A program made the position numbers and the translations under genes. The notes beneath the pieces are model-generated. The model ran no database searches. It worked only from the letters and a program-made list of their open reading frames with translations, and was not told the origin of the DNA. From positions 3,012,773 through 3,076,772 of the forward strand of contig CM020510.1 of NCBI GenBank assembly GCA_009823395.1: a stretch of DNA of 64,000 nt, in the 5' to 3' direction. Origin of the DNA: Thamnaconus septentrionalis. Its lineage: Eukaryota > Chordata > Actinopteri > Tetraodontiformes > Monacanthidae. Below, in pieces: positions 24,394 to 33,722 of this stretch; positions within the stretch are counted from its first letter, which is position 1; the number at the start of each line of letters is the position of its first letter.

Positions 24394-24977
24394 GACGCTC
24401 CCCCAACAGTGAGCAAAGAGGAAGTGAGTGCAGCGGTCAAAATGTTCCGACTCGCAACAACAACCAACAAGACGGCGTTCCTACCCCCAACCCAATTCAG
24501 CGTTTCCATGGGAACAAATATACACATAGCGAGTTGGCAAGCGAACAAGAGAGAATAAAGTTCCGCTCCAGACGATTAAAGTCACGTGTAAGAAAAAATA
24601 CTTTGCGAGGAAGGACGAGACATTTTTGGAATCCTGGACGTTTTTCTTTTTCTTTTGGATTTCCGTTTTCCTTTTGTTGATGTCCCAAATCGCAAGCCAG
24701 AAAGACAGAGAGTACAGTAAGATCTCATAATAGTGACAATAATAATACCGCCACCAAATCTAACAAGTAAAAATCAAACAAAGTCAGAGTTCTGACATTG
24801 AAGCCGTTTATCTGACTTTATATTGAGACTATAAATGCCCTTGAGGCCAGAGTGTGGACGCTGAAGCTAAACAAGAGTGAAACATTTGTATTCTGACAAT
24901 AAGAGTGGAGGAAAAAGGTTGAGCCACACATTATATATTCATTTTAGTCCTCGTGGCTATTGGAAAGTTATTGCAGG
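24394..24977. promoter_or_regulatory. Bidirectional mrpl44/dnaaf1 promoter with an X-box
   Basis: The two genes start 584 bases apart on opposite strands. GTTTCCATGGGAAC at 24502-24515 is a near-perfect palindromic RFX X-box (GTTNCC-AT-GGNAAC class), the expected switch for a ciliary gene such as dnaaf1. It is 109 bases from the mrpl44 start and 463 from the dnaaf1 ATG, so dnaaf1 probably has a spliced or long leader. The motif is seen; its use is inferred. Confidence 0.6.
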
Positions 24978-27251
24978 ATGTTTACTGGCGAGGTGATGGA
25001 AACTGGCGGAGACGAACTGAGACCAGCAATACATTTTCCAGGCAACAGTGGTGAAATGGCAGTTTTGGTTCCGGACGGAGTGGACAGGCTGCCGAGGGAC
25101 GAGGCTCCAGGTGACAGTTTGGAGGTCCAAACGGAACTGGCTCTGGGCGGGAAAAGCGAGAAGTTCGCCGGTCCACGCATGACCAAGAAATTCCTGAAGA
25201 ACCACTGCAAGGAGCACAAGCTATACTCCACGCCGTTCCTCAACGACACCTTGTACCTTCACTACAAGGGCTTCTCCACCATCGAGAACCTGGAGGAATA
25301 CACGGGCCTGCGGTGCCTCTGGCTGGAGAGCAACGGGCTCCAGCGCATCGAGAACCTGGATGCCCAGACGGACCTGCGCTGCCTCTTCCTCCAGCAGAAC
25401 CTCATCCGCAAGCTGGAGAACCTGGAGGCGCTGCAGAAGCTCTGCACGCTCAACGTCTCCAACAACTACATCACATCCATAGAGAACATCTCCTGCCTGC
25501 CCGTCCTCAGCACCCTGCAGGTGGCGCACAACAAGCTGGAGTCCGTGGCTGACGTTCAGCACCTGAGCGACTGCGGCGCCCTCAGTGTGCTGGATCTGTC
25601 CCACAACCTGCTGAAGGACCGCGAGATCCTGGCCGTGCTGGAGGTCATGCCGGAGCTGCGGGTGCTCAACCTCATCGGCAACGAGGTGGTGAAGAAGATC
25701 CCCAACTACAGGCGGACCCTGATCGTGCGACTGAAGCAGCTCACCTTCCTGGACGACTGGCCCGTCTTCCCTAAGGACCGCGCTTGCGCCGAGGCCTGGG
25801 TGGCGGGCGGCTACGAGGCCGAGCAGCGGGAGAGGGAGCAGTGGCAGACCAGGGAGCGCAGGAAGATCCAGGACAGCCTGGACGCCATGGTGCTGATCCG
25901 GAAGAAGGCCCAGGAGAGGCGGCGGCTCCGGGAGCTGCGGGAGAAAGGTATGTAGGAGAAGAAGGTCCTGCAACTTTCGGTGCTTGCCTGTTGGCGTGAG
26001 GAAAAAAAAAGTCTGTCCTCGGCCTTTTGTGATGTCACAAAGGGCAGCAGGGATTATGTCACTGAGTCAGGTATGTTTTTTCTTCTTTTGCTCCCCTTAC
26101 ATACATGTGGAAGGTCTGACAAAGCATTTTTTTTAGGAAGAAGTTGTAAACAGAGGGCTAAATATGCAGCTTCCCGGTCTCTGTCTGGAGTTTTTGGTCG
26201 GATTAAAATATGTATAAATGTCTGGAGGAGTTTTATATTCCTGTGGGATGTCACGGCTTTGCACGTGCTGCTGTGTCTCGGCTCGTTCCGATTGGCTGAG
26301 GCATCCTAAAGTACCATGTGACTTACAGAGGCACGATGGGAAGTGACACGACTCCTACATGCTCTATAGGGCAATGATGAGGAAGTAACTAGGAGGCTGA
26401 TTGTATCCTGAGAGTTCAGTTGGAACATTGACTTTGACTCTGGCATTTTTAAAATCACTTTGGTTTGTCTTGTTTTCAGGGCTGACTGACGACTCCGGCC
26501 CTCAGGACGCTCAGAGCGAAGGCACTGACGGCCGGACCGCGACTCCGGCCCAGGAGGCGTTTGTGCAGGACAGCCTGGAGGCCCACGAGGAGTTCCTGGA
26601 GCAGCATCAGGCGGCACTGGAGCGAGAGAGCAGCGCGGTAGAGATGCAGGAGTGGGAACAAGCTGAAGACGGCGAGCAGCCTGAGCAGTCGGACGTCAGG
26701 TATCAGGAAGAGGCGGAGAGGAGGAGGAGGAGGAGGAAGACCTCCAGCTGCTGGAGGAACCTCTGGTCACCACCGCTCCCTCTGAGACGCTCGGCCCCGG
26801 GCTGCTGGTGACGGATGTGGAGGACGTGGACGAGCTGGAGACCATCTTCCTGTCTCTGAAGAGGAGCCTGCGCATGGACGACCTCCCCGACATCCCCGAC
26901 CTCCCTGAGCTGGAGGCCCCGCCCAGCCTCTTCTCCACCGAACAGGCCCTCACACCCAACATGGGTGTGGTCTCGTGCAGCGACGACGACGACGACGACG
27001 AAGACGAAGACGCGGCCGACGAGCTGAGCCGAGTCGTGCCCGCCTTCGCCTTGGACCGAGAGCCTCTGTTCACACTCGCCCCAGAGACGAAGCCGCTCCA
27101 CGGCAGCAAGGCCGCCTCGCTGGCGTACCCGGAGGACGAGGACCTGCTGGAGCTGCAGCATCACAGCATCTTTGGGGCGGCGGCCAAGTCCAGGCCGCTG
27201 ATCGCACCGTCCCGGCCGAGCTGTCTGATCGAGGAGATTGACGACTTTTAA
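24978..27251 (+). CDS. dnaaf1: Dynein axonemal assembly factor 1 (LRRC50), with a frame break
   Basis: Leucine-rich-repeat protein needed for cytoplasmic pre-assembly of outer and inner dynein arms. Exon 1 is 24978-25947 and a second coding part is 26480-27251. The first ATG gives [13 protein letters not shown]; conservation begins at [19 protein letters not shown]. About six LRRs follow ([40 protein letters not shown]), then the LRR cap [20 protein letters not shown] and [16 protein letters not shown]. The C-terminal part is acidic, with a seven-Asp run, ending [12 protein letters not shown]. Between 26695 and 26747 the frame changes: upstream reads EQPEQSDV, downstream [14 protein letters not shown] 53-base GT-AG piece (26695-26747) would restore the frame; an indel in the AGG run is the other explanation. 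The whole LRR region is intronless, unlike the many-exon human gene. Confidence 0.92.
26028..26200 (+). repeat. Dispersed repeat family C (copy 1)
   Basis: Contains TTTGTGATGTCACAAAGGGC and, further on, GTAAACAGAGGGCTAAA. The same words in the same order occur at 54622-54860 and 58080-58315, and reversed at 59240-59402. Lies in the dnaaf1 intron. Confidence 0.6.
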
Positions 27252-28221
27252 AAAGGTTTGGAGGGAAGAAGTTTGGAAAGATGTTTTTTCTTGATCTGTG
27301 CTACTTTCTACATTGTGAATACATGCTGAAGACATTAAAAATAGGAGCAATATATATTCAATTATGTGGCAAAGAAAATAAAATGTTTTATATGAAACAT
27401 TTAAGAATTAACTACTATTTGGCTATTTTGAAGAATCTAAACTATAAAACGTGTTTGGAGTTTTTAGACATTTTTGTTTACTACATAATTTCATCTTTTT
27501 TTTTTTTAATGAATTTTGATGGCTTCGGTGAGAATCTACAGTGTAAATAATGAGTCTTGAAAATGACAGAAAGACCATTATGTGAGACTGGTAGTGTAGA
27601 AAAGTTCTAAAATGTTTTGTTCATTTTCAGCACTGTGAAAAATAAACACGGCAAAGCGACTCAATTCTTCTGATGTGACGCTGTAGAGGTCTTAGGAATT
27701 CATTTCATTTCACTGCACATCCAGCATAAGTATGTGACAAATAAAGTTCTTGAATCTTGAATCATTAACGAAGTAATGAACTAAAGGTTTAGGCAGATAC
27801 AAAACATAGCATGAGTCATTCAGACAACTTTATTACACTGTATTATTACACATCCATGTCCGCGCCAATAAATACTCAACATGTTCCATTTTCATATGGC
27901 AGCTCAACGGGCTTATTTTCTAAATCATTATCCTTTACATTTCTGGTGTCGCAGCATCTGTTTTTTTTTTTGTCCTTGAAGCTTTGAGTGACATGAACAA
28001 ATATATACAAGTCAAGCAGGAAGATAAAAAAATAAACAACCAACACGACTGGATGACGCAAAAAAAGGAGTAAAAGAATAAAACTGTACACGTTATAAAT
28101 TTACAAAATCAAAATGAAATCTTTTAGAGCCCCGACAGGTGGGGTCGCTCGCCACAAAAAAAGAACACAGGACACGCAGAGATGAGGGACAGTGGCTGTC
28201 GGGGGTTGTCCGATGGGCTGC

Positions 28222-28262
<41 letters not shown>

Positions 28263-28268
28263 ACGTGG
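27252..28268. other. Convergent 3' UTRs of dnaaf1 (+) and mff (-)
   Basis: AT-rich and non-coding. AATAAA at about 27641 and 27740 are plus-strand poly(A) signals for dnaaf1. TTTATT near 27828 is a minus-strand signal for mff. A (GT)n run at 28223-28260 lies eight bases beyond the mff stop codon. Confidence 0.6.
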
Positions 28269-30451
28269 CTAACGTCGCAGCCACACCCAGGTGTTGACGA
28301 GCCAGAAGGCGACGGTGACCGAGTACATGATCATCTCCCGCCGCGCTCGCTCCTTGCTCTCCTCCTCCAGGTGCTGCAGGCGGCGGTTCAGCTTGATGAG
28401 CTGCAGAGGAAAGCCGTCCGCAGTTAGGTCAGGACGCCACTGGGGGGCGCCGAGAGTCACCGCGACATAATTCTGGACATATCGTGAGAATTGGACGCCC
28501 GACCGCCAGTATGGCAGCTCAAGAGATTTTTTTTTCAGTGGCTGCTTGAGGTACTGCAGCCAAGAAACATTCCCCCCATTAGATCGCAATACAAAAATAA
28601 ATAGCTGTAAACCAGCACAAGCTGATCTGATTCTTAAGTCCTGACTTAGGACTTAGAAATCAGTTCAATTTATAAAGACCAGAAAATCCCCAGAAAAAGT
28701 ACAACTTCATGACATCGTAGCTGCTGCTGTGTCTCGGCTTGTTCCGATTGGCTAATGCGTCGTGATGCATCATGTGACTTAAGAGCGGCTCAGGTTGCAT
28801 GTGGCACCAAAGGGAGAATCGCTGAGGAGTCATGAAAATACAACGCATCTACAAATCAACTCTGGTGCAATAAAAAAAAAGTGAACTGACTGACTCGCAT
28901 CCGGTGACACATTTCCATCACCAGTTTTTTTGCGATATTTAGCTTTTGCACAATTCTAGGGGTCATGGAAACACAGCTACAGTGGCGCCTCTGTTCTTGT
29001 GAGTAAGTGATGAGTGAATGAATGAGTGAGGAGCCCACCTGACGTCTCAGTGTCGTGGCGTCCACCACGGTCATGTCATCGGGGCCTCCGTCCAGTGTGG
29101 GCTCATAGGTCGCCAATGCCAGCCTTCAAACCAAGAGACGAGAGCCTTTCAGAATCCCCGCAGGCTGACACTCAACGTTTCCGCTCACACAGCACAGTTT
29201 GTTTTTTTTGGGGGTGGGGAGGACGAAGATCACATTTGTGGGCCTCAAAGTAATGAAGGAAGGAGGTAGAGGAGGATGAGGATGAGTCAGGTGAAGGATG
29301 GAGAAGAGGAGAGAGAACCAGGTGAGGTTACCTGGGTTCGTGCAGGGGGTTGGAGCCTGAAGCTGACCCGCCTCGCAGCGACGCTTTGCTACGGAGGCGG
29401 GGACAAAACAGGGTGGGGGCGGGGATCATGGGAAAGAGAGAGAGAAAGAGAGGGAGAGAGGGAGAGAGAGAGACAGACACTTGGTACAGGGTCGTCCAAC
29501 AAAACTAAACCAGAAGCGAAATCCAAGTATTCACCCCCCCCCCCCCCGCAACAAGTTCAGTTTTCTTCTTCTTTTAACCATAAATATAGATCGCAATATT
29601 CGCAATATTCAAAGTTATCGAATACTGCAATATTTGATACTATCAAATACCGCAATCTTCAATGTTATCGAATATGTAATAATATCTATTATCATATATA
29701 TAATATCACAATATTTAATATTATTGAATATTGCAACAATGGCCATCACATGCAAATATTTTTCACAATATCGATCAGCAAACAGTTGCTATGGCACTCT
29801 GACTTTTCTTTTTAAAAGAAAAATGCAATGTGTTTGGTCCGTTTTATCTTGTCTGTTTTTGATTCCTTTGCTCTTGTATTTCCTCTAGGTTTCCAGTTGA
29901 CAAGATGCACTTTGTGTCGCTGCCCCCAGCTGGTGAAACCAAAACAGTGATTAAAAAAAAAAAAAAAAATAAAAAAGCACAGCTGCCTACTTGTGATTGG
30001 AAACAATCAGGAGGGATTTTAACACCTAACCAAGTCAGGTGATCCATTCCAGGTGTCTATTTTTAGATGCTTGGGAGGTCACCTGCGAGGGTTTTCATCC
30101 AGGACCTCCAGGACCTGCTGGTAAGCCCGGCGTGTAGTGGACTGGATGAAAGACAGAACCCCGCCAGCGCTGTACGGGCTGCGCTCTTCCTCGGCGGCGT
30201 TGGGAGGGGGGCGGGGGTTGGCCGGGGGAGACGGCGTCCCACTTCACCGCGGCCCACAAAATTCAGCCAATCATGACGGAGGGAGCGAGGGAGGGCAGGA
30301 GAGGGTACCAGGAAAGGTAGTGGAAGGAAAGATGAAGGAGAGGGAAATAGAAATAAGGAAAAGGAAGTGACCTCTGATTTAGCGAGAGACTCGTAATAGT
30401 AAGAAATGAAGGTCGCGTTGTCGAAACAACTGCAGGAGACGGTGCTTTATG

Positions 30452-30485
<34 letters not shown>

Positions 30486-32277
30486 ACGTTGCCGGGGGAC
30501 TTGGTGTGAGCTGTTGACGCGAACAAAGCAAATATGTAAATATGCTGGATTTATAAATATGATTTTCTAAAGAAGATAATGCTGCATATTAATTATATAT
30601 AATTTAGACTGAAGTGAAACCAATTCAGTAGTTTAAATGACTTTTTCTCTTGCACACGTCCCTCACCTGCAACTCATTCAGTTGAACGAGGCAGATACTT
30701 AAAAGGGGATTAAGAGGAAGTGCAGAGGCGATAAAAGAAGCGAAAACCCACTCTGGTCTGTGTAGTCTCACACACAGACACACACTCAGTACAGGGAGGA
30801 GGGGAAGGATCTAAGCGGGTCACGCAGTCACATGACAGTGGTGATAATAGTCAGACAGGAGGATGGAATGGAGGAAGTGAGGCCTCGTGGGAGGAGTTTG
30901 CAGTCCACATTAACCCTGCAGCAGGTCAGAATCAATTCTACTGCATCTCAAGCAGCACTGATAGAGTGGACAGCCGCCACAGTGTCAACCATGATGTGGT
31001 GTTACTGGAACTGAGTCATTGAATCAAGAGTCATTGGGTCAGGATTTACTGAATAAAGAGTCTATGAATCAAGAGTCATTGGATCAGTGTCACTGAATCA
31101 AGAGTCATTGGGTCAGGATTTACTGAATAAAGAGTCTATGAATCAAGAGTCATTGGATCAGTGTCACTGAATCAAGAGTCATTGGATCAGAGTCACTGAA
31201 TCAAGAGCCATTGGGTCAGGATTCACTGAATAAAGAATTACTGGATAAGAGTCATTGGATCAGCAGTCACTGAATCAAGAGGCACTGAATCAAGAGTCAT
31301 TGGATCACAGTCATTGGATCAGAGTCAGTGGATCAGAGTAATTGGATCAGAGTAATTGGATCAACAGTCACTGAATCAAGAGGCACTGAATCAAGAATCA
31401 TTGGATCAGATTTGCTGAATAAAGAGTCTCTGAATCAAGAGTCATTGGATCAGTCACTGAATCAAGAGTCATTGGGTCAGGATTTACTGAATAAAGAGTC
31501 TATGAATCAAGAGTCATTGGATCAGAGTCACTGAATCAAGAGTCATTGGATCAGAGTCACTGAATCAAGAGTCATTGGGTCAGGATTCACTGAATAAAGA
31601 ATTACTGGATAAGAGTCATTGGATCAGCAGTCACTGAATCAAGAGGCACTGAATCAAGAGTCATTGGATCACAGTCATTGGATCAGAGTCAGTGGATCAG
31701 AGTAATTGGATCAGAGTAATTGGATCAACAGTCACTGAATCAAGAGTCATTGGATCAAGAGTCGCTGAATCAAGAGTTACTGAATCAAGAGGCACTGAAT
31801 CAAGAATCATTGGATCAGATTTGCTGAATGAAAATCATTGAATCAGTGTCATTGGATCAGAGTCCCTGAATGAGAGTCACTGAGTCAGTCACTGGATCAG
31901 TGTTTAGCTGAAAACTGGCAAGTGGACAGAAGAGCAGCAGAGCAGCAGCTTCACCGAGACGAGAGACGGAACAAAGTGAACCGACAGAGATGAAAAAAAA
32001 AAAAAAATCTCAGCATGCAGTCAAGAGGCCCGAGACCAGAACTGATGTCACAGAGACGGGGAGAGTGGGCACTCACGTGGAGTCGCTGTGAGTCAGCTGA
32101 GCGCCGTGACGAGCGGCGGCGTTCTCGCTGGCCGAGCGCTCCCGACGTAATCGAACCTGAGGCCGCAGCTGCAGGACGGACGGAGGAGGAGGAAGAAAAC
32201 ACTGAGGTCACGGCGTCAGAGAGGAACAAGGTGCGAGCGCATCGCATCACTCACCACCTCGTCGGTGTTCAGAGCCC

Positions 32278-32313
<36 letters not shown>

Positions 32314-33705
32314 TCCTCTAAGAAGTCCAGGGGGCGCTCATTGAGGGTCAGCACTCGGGGCGGAGTCTTGAGTGACAGGGCCTCCAGTGGCGTGGACTGG
32401 ATGAGGTCCAGGTCTCTGGGTCGGGGGAACTGCAGGTCGTTACCGTCGCCTGCAGAAGAAGAAGAAGAAGAAGAAAGGAATTACCAACTTGTCTCAACCT
32501 GTACTCTAGATTTATTTTTATTATCTGTCCCAACATGACCGATAAGGCACCGTGTCACTGGACGGGCAAAGTCCCGAGCGGCTGATAAAGACATTTATAA
32601 AAGGCCAATGATAAAGAGTAGACAGGAGCTTCCAGCAGCACATGGAAATAAACTGGAGGCCTGATCGACTAAGAATAAACCTGAGGCCACATTTAGTGCA
32701 AAGTAAAGTCGCCCATCATCAGCTGAGCCTCCTGGCGTCTGACTGACTGACTGACTGACTGAGTACACGCAGCTGCAGACTGAGTGATTTCACCTCATTT
32801 GATCTCCATGTTTTGCATAAAACCTTATTTCCAAAGGGAACAAAAACTGCACCACCACACAGACAATTTGGCAATGGAGCAGCACAGTTTGAAGCTGCGT
32901 ATCCATGACAGTTTTTCCCAAAATAAAAGCAATGTTTCTAAAAAATTTCCACAAAGTACAATTGAGATTTGCAGGTGTTTTCACTGAACAGTGTGAAGAG
33001 CATACGCCCTAATTCTCTTCAAATCTGGTCCCACAAGACCCCACTTTGAGGAGGACGGAGGTGCAAAACTTCTTGTATATATCTGCATTTCGATGTTGTT
33101 TGCTGTCCAGAATGGTTGTTATATTTTTCTCTTTGATTACCTACTAAAAATCGAGTCTCCTCCTCCGTCCAAACATAACGCGCCATTGCCATTTGAAGTG
33201 AACTGGTCACGTGACCGCTGATGTGTAAATGCAAAAAAAGTGTTTCCATGACATTTTTGCGATATTCCTCTATATGGATACGTCTCATGAGAGCTTGAAA
33301 ACCTTTCAGCTATATTTGAGAGGTTTTTCCAAGTTGAGCAGCTTCCACCACCAGTTTCTTATTGCCATGTTTAGGGTTTGTCCAATTCTCGGGGTCATGG
33401 AACCGCAGCTTGTGACATGACAGCTGCATCTTCTCCAAGAGGATTGTTACACAGATCTATAGACAGGTAGACTGACCTGCCACCACGATCCTCTCCGGCA
33501 CCTGCATGATGACGCTGTGATGGACGTCCTGGGAGACCATGATGGAGGCGGCCGTGGCGGGGTCCTCACGGGTGTGCGGAGCCACTTTCAGCATCTCCGG
33601 GATGCGCATCCTCTGGCTGATGCCCTCGGTGTAGTCCAGCTCGTACTGCAGCCGGTTCATCTCGGCCATCTCGGCGGCGGGGGAGGGGAAAGCTGCTGCG
33701 CTCAT
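28269..33705 (-). CDS. mff: Mitochondrial fission factor, with a 1-base frame excess in exon 2
   Basis: Tail-anchored outer-membrane receptor that recruits the fission GTPase Drp1. Coding exons: 33705-33477, 32449-32255, 32168-32077, 30241-30083, 29388-29332, 29123-29039 and 28400-28269. Blocks match the family: FPSPAAEMAEMNRLQYELDY (Drp1-binding region), EGISQRMRIPEMLKVAP, QVPERIVVAG, DLDLIQSTPL, LKTPPRVLTLNERPLDFLEE, RRERSASEN, GGVLSFIQSTTRRAYQQVLE, DDMTVVDATTLRRQ. A coiled coil (KLNRRLQHLEEESKERARRE) follows, then a membrane anchor ending TWVWLRR-stop. All phases close except exon 2, which has one base too many between DFLEE and LNTDEV, where a (CAG)10 run and five G's lie. Corrected length would be about 315 residues. 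MAEM inside exon 1 is an alternative start. Confidence 0.93.
28485..28830 (+). repeat. Dispersed repeat family B (copy 1)
   Basis: Carries GCCAGTATGGCAGCTC, GGTACTGCAGCCAA, CGCAATACAAAAA and, later, CTCGGCTTGTTCCGATTGGC. These recur at 51130-51500 (+), 55845-56105 (-), 26275-26400 (partial) and 45515-45550 (partial). A partial family A end follows at 28890-28981. Lies in the last mff intron. Confidence 0.6.
31012..31912 (+). repeat. Minisatellite with higher-order duplication in mff intron 3
   Basis: About 900 bases built of GAATCAAGAGTCATTGGATC-type units of roughly 14-31 bases. A block of about 360 bases (from near 31198) is repeated almost exactly from near 31562, including the rare variants GAATTACTGGATAAG and GATCACAGTCATTGG. 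Confidence 0.9.
32279..32311 (-). repeat. (CAG)10 run inside mff exon 2
   Basis: Ten CTG units on the plus strand followed by GCC. On the mff transcript the run is followed by five G's. It reads as poly-alanine in the upstream frame and poly-glutamine in the downstream frame. Confidence 0.85.
32892..33414 (-). mobile_element. MITE family A (copy 4, composite, reverse)
   Basis: Opens GAAGCTGCGTATCCATGAC and ends GGTCATGGAACCGCAGCTT. Interior family words appear in reverse order, and a second partial copy seems inserted at about 33235. Lies in mff intron 1. Confidence 0.6.
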
Positions 33706-33722
33706 CTGGCTGCTTGGTGTTG

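Noticed and set aside
24960..24977. Upstream TTG-initiated extension of dnaaf1
   Set aside because: Vertebrate genes rarely start at TTG, and an ATG in frame follows at 24978.
31012..31912. Regular repeats resembling a CRISPR array
   Set aside because: Units are contiguous variants of one motif without unique spacers, in a vertebrate intron; it is a minisatellite.
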